Shown: positions 43,975-55,500 of the stretch, piece by piece
Layout: every line of letters begins with the position of its first letter
Numbering within the stretch: position 1 is the first letter of the stretch
Source of the DNA: Phaseolus vulgaris
Taxonomy: Eukaryota > Streptophyta > Magnoliopsida > Fabales > Fabaceae
DNA: 64,000 nt
NCBI RefSeq assembly: GCF_000499845.2
Contig: NC_023749.2
Location: 1,955,030 to 2,019,029 of the forward strand
Direction of reading: 5' to 3'
Program-made: the position numbers and the translations under genes
The notes under the pieces: model-generated
The model's database searches: none
Told to the model about the DNA's origin: nothing
What the model saw: the letters and a program-made list of their open reading frames with translations, nothing else

Positions 43975-44900
43975 ATTAGCCTCAATACCCCGATGTGTGA
44001 GCATGAAGCCTAAGAACTTCCCACCTTCGACGCCGAACGCGCACTTTTCCGGATTTAAACGCATGCGGTATTGACGCAAGGCTTGAAAAACCTCTTTTAG
44101 GTCAGAAACATGTTGCTCGCAAGAGTCTGATTTGACGACGATGTCGTCAACGTATACTTCCACATTCCGACCGATCATGTCGTGGAACACGTGGTCCATG
44201 AGTCGCTGGTATGTGGCTCCTGCATTCTTGAGACCGAACGGCATGACTTCATAGAAGAAATTATCAGAGTCCGTTCTAAACGCGGTTTTTTCCCGGTCAC
44301 GGTGGTACATTTGTATTTGATTGTAACCCGAATAAGCATCAAGGAAACTTAGGATTTGATGACCGGCTGCACCGTCGACCAGTCGGTCGATAGTAGGCAG
44401 GGGATACGAGTCTTTTGGGCACGCCTTGTTAAGGTCTGTGTAGTCTACGCACATTCTCCATTTTCCATTCGCCTTTTTTACCATCACTACATTGGCTAGC
44501 CATGTCGTATAGTGGGCCTTTTGAATGAAACCAGCTTGAATTAACTTTCTGTTTCTTCTCGTGCGGCTTTGCGCCGTTCTTCACCTAGTTTCCTTTTCTT
44601 TTGAGTGATCGGCCTGGCCTCTGTATACACAGATAATCGATGGGTAATCACATCTGATTTTACCCCTGGCATGTCTGCAGCCGTCCAAGCGAAAAGATCA
44701 GCGTTCTTTATTAATGTTTTTCCGACCGCCTCTCGGTCGTCCGGATTGAGAGATGTTCCCATGTATGTTTTTCGGTCTTTGTCTTGGAGGAATATGGGTT
44801 GAAGATCTTCCCCTGCTTCCATCCGGGGATCATCCAGTCGAGGGTCTAGATCGACTAAGGCGACCAAGTGTCTTCTAGTTTTAATATTTTTCTCCCTCAA
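43975..44900 (-). pseudogene. Partial Tat-2 copy (RT region)
   Basis: Two frames, 44900-44541 and 44487 to about 43975, repeat the Tat-2 sequences at 51866-50941. They include the YVDD motif ('VEVYVDDIVVKS') and the same one-base frame break near 44548. The shared break shows the duplication came after the mutation. Confidence 0.9.
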
Positions 44901-45537
44901 TAGAAAATTTGGTCAACACACTCGTTTAACTCATATCATAGTAATCATCACTATGTTGAAACTCTTGAGTTGTAATTGTAAGGGTGAGACAACCTTCTAC
45001 AACATAGAGTGGAATTGCATAAAACTAAGGATCATACTTTAATAATTCAACTGGTTTTAAGAGAAGGATTGTCTTTTCTCAGTCGGTATCTTTTTCACAT
45101 AACGTTTTTGTACTCTTCTTTAACTCCTTTACTTTTCGACTTCTTGAGCTCCAAACTCGGATAATATCTGTAAAAACATTCTGACGTTCAAGTCAGATTT
45201 CCAATATTTGATACTCGGTGCTATTAGTCCTGAAAGATGACTACCTTATTTTCAAAATCTGTGCATATTTATATAATTATCATGAGTTTTTTGTTATTGG
45301 GTTCGCAAGTGATAGATTTTAGAAATACCTTATGCATGCATCTTATACATATTATCTATTTGATGTTTATATTTGTTCACATGTTTGTTCATATGGCTCA
45401 CCTCCCCGGGCTTTTTAGCAGAACTCTAGTACTATTTCAGCCTCTGGTGGAGCTAAGCTGTTAACAAGAATGTTTGTGAGTACATCAAAGTGCTTCTGAG
45501 CAGATCTCTGTCATGTAGTGAGAGATTGCAGACAATA

Positions 45538-45648
45538 CTATGATGATGCTAGTGTGATCCAATAATTTTCCAAACATAAACTGTTTGGAGTGCCAATGAT
45601 CCGTGACCAACTCCATTCTTTCTCCTCTCCAACTTCTAATTCTGCTAA
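45538..45648 (-). pseudogene. Duplicate of exon 10 of the ten-exon gene
   Basis: Exact positional counterpart of 52504-52614 (offset 6,966). It keeps the acceptor 'ggcag/tta' and the stop, and encodes 'LAELEVGEEKEWSWSRIIG' and the following residues. With no other exon nearby it cannot make the protein. It shows that a host exon was moved into a LINE copy. Confidence 0.85.
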
Positions 45649-46990
45649 CTGCCATAAGTCATGATGTTACCAAAACACAATTTCAGTATCTTTGCTTGTG
45701 AGAGAGTTTTAAATGGCAGGTTTGAAAAGGGTATTGCAAATGCCAAAAGGGGTAGAATTCAAGCACTATGGTCGAAACCTACGGAAAGATGGCCGAACGA
45801 CCGAGATGTCAAGACCCTCGGGGACATGGCCGAACGACAGGAATGACGAGACCTTCTAGGACTTGGGCAAACGACCGAGAGGTTAAGACCTTCCCGTACG
45901 ACCGAAGGTCAAGACCTACGCTTTGACCTTCTGCGCAAACTTCCAGCCTTCTTCTTTTACTCCAAAGCTCGAACCTCCAGCAAAGTCTTTTATGCAGTCC
46001 CAATACCTGAGACTGCATAACACCAGCATGACACAAGTCCTAGAGATGATTTGTAGAACCCCAAGCACACCTCCAGAAGCTATTCCTACTGCAACCCCAT
46101 TCTATTACTGAAGTTACATCAGATTGCCTTTCCCTAACCATCATGCACTCATCAACATATAAGACATGCAGGCCTCCCATTTCCTACCTCGCAACCTCAC
46201 AACAACTGATTTAAACAATCAGGCTGTCCCTTACAGCTCCATCAACGACCAACACCCTGCATTTTGAATCCACATTTGAAAAAAAGCCAAAAAGAGAACC
46301 TGCACGCCTGCATTGTCTTAAGCTTTGTTTGTAAAAAGAAGCTTTTGGCTTAGAGCACCTTTAACCTACAAACCAGCAGTCAGCATTCAACACCAGCTTC
46401 CTCATCAGACCAACATACTCACCTAGTCAACAAAACAAACGATGCTGTTTTATCTCCTGCATACCATCCCAAACCATGTTCCACACCAAACCATCATTCC
46501 CCAAATCTGTTTTACTTCCTACAACTTCAGAGCACCTTTAACCTACAAACCAGCATCCAGCTTTCAACACCAGCTTCCACATCAATCCAACAATCACACC
46601 TAGTCATCAAATCATGCGATGCTGGTTTAACTCCTGCATACCAAACAACCATTAGCAGAAACTAGAACCACTATCAGCAGCTCGTTGCCACAGGATGCTG
46701 CACAAACTGCACTAGCCTTTGCACCAGATGCAAATGGTACTCTCCATCCAAATGAACTATGTGCACACGAGATTCGGAGGATGAAACACTGTCAAGAGTG
46801 ATTATAATAATATTTTGAGAGAGAAAACAGCAGTGGAGATTCCTTCAACAGCAGAGATGGAGACCCTCGGGACTTAGGCGAACGAATCGAGACCTTCGAA
46901 GACTTGGGCAAATGACCAAAAAGTCTTGGACGGACGACCGAAAGTCCTGCAGCCTCAAAACCTCTCCTCAAGAACACCTTCCAGCATCCA

Positions 46991-48113
46991 TCACTTAAAG
47001 CTTCTGATACAGATAAGGGGATTTAGAATCCAATCAGCCAGAGAATAAACACAGCGGTGACCTCTGTGCTTTAGCCATTGCCATGATTTGAGTTGGGCCA
47101 TCGAAAAAGTCTCTTCCGCATCAACAACACCTTGTTTGAAAACAACCGAATTCCTATGCTCCCAAATGCTCCTAACGACACACGCCCAAACTCCTTTCCA
47201 CAAGAGATTTTGTTGGCTACTCAGATGAGGCAAGGAGAAGTTCTCAAAGTGCATCGTAAGAACATTGTGCTGCACAAAAGAGATGCCAATCCATATAAAA
47301 CAAGACCTCCACACTTTCTGGGCGAAGGGGCATTCTAAGAAGATGTGTTGGCAGGATTCCTCCTTTGTTTGACAAAGCTCACATAAGGTTGTGTTAAGCA
47401 ACACTCCTCTCCTCCTCAAATCAACTCTGGTTGGGATCCTACCTAGGAGGACTCTCCAAGCAGTTGTTATTGTATTGGGGAAGGCTTTGATTCTCCACAG
47501 ATGCTCGAAAACTTCGTGGCGCGGACTACTATCCTGTTTAGCTAAGCATTCATATGCAGAATGGACAGAGAAGAACCCCGAGCCATCACACCCCCACGTC
47601 TGAACATCTTTGTGACCCCTGGACGGACTTACACGGGTTAGTAATTGGACAAGGTTTGCTTCCAACGGTGATTCCCATTCATACCTAGCCCTTCTCCACC
47701 TTAGGTCCCACCTCCAAACATCACTGTCCCACTCCCCAACCTCACTCACCATTAGGCCCTGGTCCAAGGATAAGGAGAACAACCTTGGGTAGAGGGTTTT
47801 GAGATTGATATTACCAATCCACACATCCTCCCAGAAGTTCACTTTTTCACCGCCTCCTACCTTCCATACAAGTTGATTTTTGAACCACCCTTCTCCCTCT
47901 CCCTCTGTACACACTTTTTTCAAATCTCTCCACCACCATGATTGGAGTTTCACTGGACCAAGCGAACGATCCAGATTCATCCCATATTTTGAGATCAATA
48001 AGTCTTTCCACCGCCCCTCTTCTTCCGATACCATCCGCCATCTCCACTTGGCTAGGAGAGCATAATTAAACTTCCGAATATCTCTGATCCCCAGACCACC
48101 CTCCTCCTTCGGT
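46991..48113 (-). pseudogene. LINE-3 ORF2 C-terminal fragment
   Basis: It starts within ORF2 at 'KPKEEGGLGIRDIRKFNYAL', joined in frame to satellite-encoded residues upstream. It runs without a stop through the zf-RVT region ('LCELCQTKEESCQHIFLECP') to 'ICIRSFK' and stop. The RT catalytic core is missing because of 5' truncation. Confidence 0.85.
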
Positions 48114-48490
48114 TTAAAGTAATAAGATAATTCTGATGTCGAACGAGGCATAAATAATTCTGATTACGTTAAAGTAATAAGATAATTCTGATGCCGAACG
48201 AGGCATAAATAATTTCGATTTCTGACCAAGGTTGGTGAATAACGTTGAAGTTATAATTCGTTATATATTCTGGCCGAACGAACGGAAATAATTCGGATTA
48301 CCTTAAAGTAATAAGATAATTCTGATGCCGAACGAGGCATAAATAATTCTGATTACGTTAAAGTAATAAGATAATTCTGATGCCGAACGAGGCATAAATA
48401 ATTTCGATTTCTGACCAAGGTTGGTGAATAACGTTGAAGTTATAATTCGTTATATATTCTGGCCGAACGAACGGTTAATGAATTAATTAA
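48114..48490 (-). repeat. Satellite block 3' of the Tat-2 integrase
   Basis: Two higher-order units containing the 55-bp satellite plus 'gaccaaggttggtgaataac' and 'ccgaacgaacgg'. On the minus strand the block begins about 110 nt after the integrase stop, where Tat/Ogre-type elements commonly carry tandem repeats before the 3' LTR. This is the best evidence that the satellite is Tat-derived. Confidence 0.8.
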
Positions 48491-48600
48491 CTTCTGACCA
48501 AGGTAGGTAATTTAAAGTGCCTCGTTAAAAGCTTCTCGGTAGAAAACCCTCCTTAGGGATAAAACTACCGAGCGAGGAAAGAGTGCACTGAGTTTATTCA

Positions 48601-51453
48601 TCAACTGTAGTAGAATTTGAGATGCGTGGCATTCCATGTTCTCGGTATAGATTTTCCTGACAAATATTCTAAGTAATAAGCTCCTCCTGTTGCTGTGTCG
48701 GAGATTCGGAACGGTCCTTCCCAGTTGCTTGAAAACTTTCCTCCGTCCTTCCGAGCGTTGCTGCGCATGCGCCAAACTAGATCTCCTTTCTGATAGTTTC
48801 GTGGCTTCACTTTCGAGTTGTACCTTCGTGCTGCTCGTATCTTGCATGCTTCTTCCCTTATCTTGCATTTGTCCCTCAATTCATTGATGAGGTCGAGGCC
48901 GACTAGTAGACTTTCCTTGTTTAAGTCTAGGTCTAATGTCTGTCGGCGTAGTGAAGGCTCGCCGATCTCGACCGGAATCATGGCTTCTGTGCCGTACGTC
49001 AGGCTGTAAGGTGTTTCCTGAGTCGTTGATTGGGGAGTACAACGATAAGCCCACAGAACCTCCAACAATTCTTCCGTCCAGTTTCCCTTAGAGGGGCCAA
49101 GTCTCTTCTTTAACTCATTGAGAATAACTTTGTTGGCCGCTTCTGCCTGCCCGTTGGTTTGAGGGTGTTCGACCGAACTCGTTATGTGTTTGATGTGAAG
49201 TTTCTCATAGAATTCAGCTAGCCCACGGTCGGTGAACTGCCGGCCGTTGTCTGTGATAATTATCTGGGGTAGGCCGAACCTGCAGACAATGTTTTTCCAC
49301 ACAAAGCTTTGGACGTTCCGGGCGGTGATGGCCGTTAGCGGTTCAGCCTCAATCCATTTAGTAAAGTAATCTATGCCAACCAACAAGAACTTGCATTGTC
49401 CCTTTCCAGGTGTGAAAGGTCCGATAATATCCATGCCCCACTTCACAAATGGCCAAGGGGATAGGATATAGTGTAGGTGTTCTGGCTTTTGGTGCGATAG
49501 GGTGCCGAACTCCTGACACTTTATACATCTTTGAACGTATTCGGTGCAGTCCCCTTGTACGGTCGGCCAGTAGTATCCGGCTCTGAAAATTTTAGCGGAC
49601 ATAGTTCGTGCCCCTGAATGGGTTTCGCATATCCCCTCGTGCAACTCGGTCATTACATATGTGACCTGTTCTGGACTAAGGCATTTTAGGAGGGGACGGG
49701 AGTACCCTCTCCTGTAGAGGTCTTGGCCAACGAGTATGTATCGGGCGGCTTGTAGTTTCATTGTCCTCTCTAAGTGTGGATCGCATGCTCCGTCGGTCAG
49801 ATATTGTTTTATGGGAGTCATCCAATTTGGTTGAGTGTCGGTCGTCATACATTCTTCGGTACCAACACTTGGTTTAGAGAGGGTCACATGTATGCCCGAC
49901 CGGTGGACACCTTTATTTTTTAAGGTAGCCAATCTTGATAGAGCGTCCGCCCTAGTGTTATTTTCCCTTCGTACGTGTTGGAATGAGATTTCTTCGAACC
50001 TGTTTAGAAGATTTTGCACAAAATGAAAATACTGCTGGAGTAAGGTTTCTCTTACCTCATATTCTCCTGTTATTTGCCCAATGACTAGACGGGAGTCGCT
50101 CTTACAAATTATATTTGTTATCTCCAACTCAATCGCCAGATGTAGACCTGCGATTATAGCTTCGTATTCGGCCTGATTATTGAAAGTTTTGAATTCAAAC
50201 TTCATGGCTTGTTCGACAACAATTTCCCCTGGTCCTTCAAGTACAACTCCTGCTCCGGACGAACGACTGTTTGATGATCCATCTACGTATAGTGTCCATC
50301 GGGGAGTTCGTTCGGTCGGATAGGGAGTGAGTTCCGCTGTGAAGTCGGCGAGGGCTTGGGACTTGATGGCCCCCCTGGGTTGGTATTCGATGTGGAATTC
50401 TGACAGCTCGACTGCCCAACCTATCATTCGTCCGGCGAGGTCAGGCTTGGTGAGAATCTTCATAATGGGATAGTTAGTCTTAACAATAACCTTGTGATTT
50501 TGGAAGTACATCCGCATCCGTCGTGCGGTAATGACTAGAGCTAAGGCAACTTTTTCGACCATTTGGTACAGGGTCTCCGCGTCGTGCAAGACTCGGCTGA
50601 CGAAATATACCGGTCGCTCTTCCGCTCCGATTTCTTGTACTACAACGGAACTCACTGCTTCATTGGAGACAGCGAGGTAAACCACAATGGGCTCTCGTAC
50701 GTTCGGTTTCTGGATGACCGGTGGGGAAGCCAGGAATGTTTTCAGCTGTTGGAAATTTTGTTCGCATTCATCCGTCCATTCAAACTTAGTCGTTTTCTTC
50801 AAAAGCTTTATAATGGGTCTTGTTCGTTCGGCAAGCTTTGGTACGAACCGAGATAACGACGTGAGACGGCCGACTAGTCTCTGGATCTCTTTGAGTCCGC
50901 TGGGACTTCGCATTTCGGTGATTGCCTTGCATTTTTCTGGATTAGCCTCAATACCCCGATGTGTGAGCATGAAGCCTAAGAACTTCCCACCTTCGACGCC
51001 GAACGCGCACTTTTCCGGATTTAAACGCATGCGGTATTGACGCAAGGCTTGAAAAACCTCTTTTAGGTCAGAAACATGTTGCTCGCAAGAGTCTGATTTG
51101 ACGACGATGTCGTCAACGTATACTTCCACATTCCGACCGATCATGTCGTGGAACACGTGGTCCATGAGTCGCTGGTATGTGGCTCCTGCATTCTTGAGAC
51201 CGAACGGCATGACTTCATAGAAGAAATTATCAGAGTCCGTTCTAAACGCGGTTTTTTCCCGGTCACGGTGGTACATTTGTATTTGATTGTAACCCGAATA
51301 AGCATCAAGGAAACTTAGGATTTGATGACCGGCTGCACCGTCGACCAGTCGGTCGATAGTAGGCAGGGGATACGAGTCTTTTGGGCACGCCTTGTTAAGG
51401 TCTGTGTAGTCTACGCACATTCTCCATTTTCCATTCGCCTTTTTTACCATCAC
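48601..51453 (-). pseudogene. Tat-2 polyprotein: RT, RNase H, aRNase H, integrase
   Basis: An open frame of 950 codons. RT: 'DYTDLNKACPKDSYPLP', 'VMPFGLKNAGATYQR', 'YVDDIVVKS' (about residue 118). RNase H 1: 'ERPVYFVSRVLHDAE'. Archaeal-type RNase H: 'LYVDGSSNSRSSGAG', 'NNQAEYEAIIAGL', 'RRENNTRADALS'. Integrase: HHCC finger, 'WGMDIIGPF', 'TDNGRQFT', 'QTNGQAEAANK'. It ends 'HLKFYYS'. The frame is intact from the YxDD-bearing domain to the end but lacks the N-terminal RT part because of the upstream frameshift. Confidence 0.9.
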
Positions 51454-51506
51454 TACATTGGCTAGCCATGTCGTATAGTGGGCCTTTTGAATGAAACCAG
51501 CTTGAA

Positions 51507-51866
51507 TTAACTTTCTGTTTCTTCTCGTGCGGCTTTGCGCCGTTCTTCACCTAGTTTCCTTTTCTTTTGAGTGATCGGCCTGGCCTCTGTATACACAGAT
51601 AATCGATGGGTAATCACATCTGATTTTACCCCTGGCATGTCTGCAGCCGTCCAAGCGAAAAGATCAGCGTTCTTTATTAATGTTTTTCCGACCGCCTCTC
51701 GGTCGTCCGGATTGAGAGATGTTCCCATGTATGTTTTTCGGTCTTTGTCTTGGAGGAATATGGGTTGAAGATCTTCCCCTGCTTCCATCCGGGGATCATC
51801 CAGTCGAGGGTCTAGATCGACTAAGGCGACCAAGTGTCTTCTAGTTTTAATATTTTTCTCCCTCAA
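51507..51866 (-). pseudogene. Tat-2 PR-RT linker and RT N-terminus, frameshifted
   Basis: It encodes 'LVALVDLDPRLDDPRME', 'DLFAWTAADMPGVKSDVI' and 'ARPITQKKRKLGEERRKA', equivalent to Tat-1 6850-7180. The frame ends at 'REETES' because one base is missing before the expected lysine-leucine codons; the RT continues in another frame at 51500. The same break is in the copy at 44541-44900. Confidence 0.9.
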
Positions 51867-52503
51867 TAGAAAATTTGGTCAACACACTCGTTTAACTCAT
51901 ATCATAGTAATCATCACTATGTTGAAACTCTTGAGTTGTAATTGTAAGGGTGAGACAACCTTCTACAACATAGAGTGGAATTGCATAAAACTAAGGATCA
52001 TACTTTAATAATTCAACTGGTTTTAAGAGAAGGATTGTCTTTTCTCAGTCGGTATCTTTTTCACATAACGTTTTTGTACTCTTCTTTAACTCCTTTACTT
52101 TTCGACTTCTTGAGCTCCAAACTCGGATAATATCTGTAAAAACATTCTGACGTTCAAGTCAGATTTCCAATATTTGATACTCGGTGCTATTAGTCCTGAA
52201 AGATGACTACCTTATTTTCAAAATCTGTGCATATTTATATAATTATCATGAGTTTTTTGTTATTGGGTTCGCAAGTGATAGATTTTAGAAATACCTTATG
52301 CATGCATCTTATACATATTATCTATTTGATGTTTATATTTGTTCACATGTTTGTTCATATGGCTCACCTCCCCGGGCTTTTTAGCAGAACTCTAGTACTA
52401 TTTCAGCCTCTGGTGGAGCTAAGCTGTTAACAAGAATGTTTGTGAGTACATCAAAGTGCTTCTGAGCAGATCTCTGTCATGTAGTGAGAGATTGCAGACA
52501 ATA

Positions 52504-55500
52504 CTATGATGATGCTAGTGTGATCCAATAATTTTCCAAACATAAACTGTTTGGAGTGCCAATGATCCGTGACCAACTCCATTCTTTCTCCTCTCCAACT
52601 TCTAATTCTGCTAACTGCCATAAGTCATGATGTTACCAAAACACAATTTCAGTATCTTTGCTTGTGAGAGAGTTTTAAATGGCAGGTTTGAAAAGGGTAT
52701 TGCAAATGCCAAAAGGGGTAGAATTCAAGCACTATGGTGCAAGTTTTCAAGCTACTTATTACAGTATTATATATTATTGCTAATGCTTTGTAGTGGAAAG
52801 CTATAGCAGACAATATCAAAGAAGTTTGACAAATGGGAACTTAAAATGCATAGAACTCGAATCTTTATAAAATCCATCCTTCAAGTTTGACAAATGGATG
52901 ATATAATCATTAATTAGAAACTATTTTTGAGAAAGAAAAAAAATAGTTTCTATATTGATTAAATTAGATATTATTTTTTGTCTCTAAAATTGTTTTTTAT
53001 TTAATGATTTTCTTGTAGTGAGTTATAAACTTATTATAAAAGTTTTCCATCAGATAATTGGAATCTATCTCAGTGTGATAAGGTTCTTACCCTGCCATCT
53101 CTGAGCTCAAATATGACAGAACCTTCAGAAAATGGAATTGGTCTTGTTGATGCCACCTGTGTTGCATAAGATTCAATGTCAATTCTATGTTCTTGTTACT
53201 TTTTATTTTATTTCAAAATAGAACTTTGTCAATTTTAACCAACCAGTAATCATACACTAACTTTTACCTTTGGTTCACAATTTAAGTTGAGGTCAACAAG
53301 GTTGTCTTGGTTCTTGTTCAAGCCAGATGCACAATTTCCATCACTCTGAACTGGTTTCTCCTCATTGAATCTTCCACTTTGTGCTTCAACAATTTTATTT
53401 CCCATATTGGGGAAGCCACAATCCTTCCACTTCCATGCATTGTTGTCCATGTATCTCAGGTATACTTTTCCATCTGAGCCAATCAAAAGTAGTTGATTCC
53501 CTTCAAAGCTTGGACCAGGTGAACCAACCAGTGTAACACCTTTATAAGGTGTTCCATGTTCTATCCAGTTCCATCCATGCCAAGTATTCCACTGGTACTC
53601 AACAAGACCACCTTCTCTTGAAAGCATGAAGAGAGAACCTGAGAGTGATTTTGTTGATGGTCTTATGACTGTTCCAGGAAACTGTGATAGAATCAAATGT
53701 TGAGACTGGTAATGCTCATGCCACAATTCAGTCACTTTGTTATACTGATATAGACGACCATTTCTTCCAGTGACAAAGACTATATTTTCCCTGAACAATT
53801 CCTGGTCAACTATAGTTGCAACTTTAACATTTTGAGGATTTTTGCAATCTTTCCATTTGAACTTCCTCATGTACACCTGAGTAAACATGTAAATTTTTAC
53901 TTCACATCTAGCTAGTGTAGCAGTATTTCAAGTCTAAAGAGTTTATTCCCTGAAAATTTTAATATTTAATCCATGTGTGTTATAAATAAGACTTTAGTTT
54001 CACTACTTTCAACTAATTCATTTTGCTAGTTCCTTTGTTTCGTGAGGTTGCAACTTGTGGAAAGAGTTCTTAACGGTTCAAAGGGCATAATTACCAATGT
54101 TTAAGGCACAACTGTAAAAAATATACGGAAGTGTTGGAGATCTTACATAACTAGAGATTAAGATATTTCATAGTATATAAGTGGGTGTTGGTGCAAACCT
54201 TTATAGGTTGGTTTTACGAGGTTGAGTTAGACTTAAAGTCTACTTCTTAATATAGTATCAAAGTCATTTCGGACCTATTCTAATGAGAGTTTATTGGGTA
54301 GAATTACCAATGTTTAAGGCACAAACTGTAGAAAATATACAGAAGTACAATCATATTTTTGTTAAGAGGCATGCAATCATCTTAAGCTTTTTGAAATGTT
54401 ATTCATTCACACTTCTAGCATCTTTTATCAAGGCTTGTCTCTTAAGTATTCTAACTTCTAAGCAATTAAAAAGTGAATTGGTTGCACCTATATCATCATC
54501 TTGTACCATACATTTTAGTTTGAGAAATTGTGTTGCTGTTTACCTACCATGAACTGCAGTAATCCTCCACTTTTGCTCACAAAGAAGATTGAATCTTCAG
54601 TTGTAGCCCTCCTTGCTTTACCTGGTAATGTATCCCATGGTTGACCTCCAATAATATGTCTCCCTTTCCTCGTAGCAGTGCAGTTTTTCCATGCCATCTC
54701 GTTATCACTCCATTCTCTAAGGAACAGACTCCCAAATGAATCAACCATAAACAAACTTCCATTATAGTTCCCCACTATACCACTCATAGCCGAGGAGCTA
54801 TCATGCTTCAACCATACCCATACATTCTCAATACAAACGTATTCAAAAACAAAACCATCATTGCTTATTAAGAAGAATGACTTGCCTTCATACAGCAGTC
54901 TTAAGCGAAAGTTACTACTAATCCAATCATCTGGCAGATTGTATTCTTCTGAAGACTTGTTCAGTTCACCACCTTTGCCTAGAGACAAGTAATGACTCTG
55001 TGTTTGGCTTTGTTTTCTTCTACTTGTTCCTGAATCATTTGAGTCATCTTTTGTACCTGTCATACAATTTCTGGGGCCACGTTCTTCTGTACAATATTCT
55101 GCATTCCACCCTTCACTCTCTGGCACATCTAATATAGTCCAAACATATCTGTTTGATGCTTTCCTTCTAGAGTTTTGTGGTGCAGATGGTCCTGAACTTT
55201 CACCCCCTATTCCTACTAGATGCAATTCTGCAAGTCTACCATCGTCTAGTGCATACAGTATCCTCCCAACTTGGAATGCTAAGCCAGCTATACCTCTTGC
55301 TGCTTTTGCTTGTGAGGGATGCTCATGACTTCCCCATGCTTCTGGAAACTGATTATTATGAACACTACCTGTTTTCATTTGAGAATTCAATGTCTAAAAC
55401 GCAGTATTCAGATAGAAAACTTTGTTGGAACAGGAAAGTTTGAGTCTTTCACAGATGGGTGCAGATAAATTAAAACCTTTAACAGTAAAAACATATACTT

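Larger units (their letters stand above)
43975..45772 (-). repeat. 1,798-bp duplicated segment: Tat-2 5' part plus terminal exon of the ten-exon gene
   Basis: The segment matches 50941-52738, with equal length and the same orientation. It contains the Tat-2 RT fragment (43975 to about 44890), the intergenic DNA, and exon 10 of the neighbouring gene (45648-45538). It lies inside the 37-bp minisatellite of LINE-3: left flank 'ccgaacgaccgaatg', right flank 'tcgaaacctacgg', which are contiguous (as reverse complement) at 33278-33300. No target duplication was seen. Confidence 0.9.
43682..48113 (-). mobile_element. LINE-3 copy (5'-truncated) carrying a 1.8-kb foreign segment
   Basis: Minus-strand LINE: ORF2 C-terminal part (48113-46991), 3' region (46990-45773), foreign segment (45772-43975), rest of the minisatellite and tail (43974-43694) and poly(T) (43682-43692). 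Its 5' end is fused to a satellite unit at 48113, and its 3' end lies at the ATTACC/TTTAAAG point of the same satellite. The array was probably one block before this insertion. Confidence 0.85.
48490..51870 (-). mobile_element. Tat-lineage Ty3/gypsy element Tat-2, truncated at both ends
   Basis: It contains the end of the PR-RT linker, RT, RNase H, archaeal-type RNase H and integrase, followed by a 3' region with 'ctcggtagttttatcccta' and 'gcctcgttaaaagcttctc' typical of Tat 3' sequences. No gag and no LTRs are present. The 5' homology stops near 51866 in AT-rich DNA about 640 bp beyond the ten-exon gene's stop codon. It is diverged from Tat-1 and represents a separate family. Confidence 0.85.
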
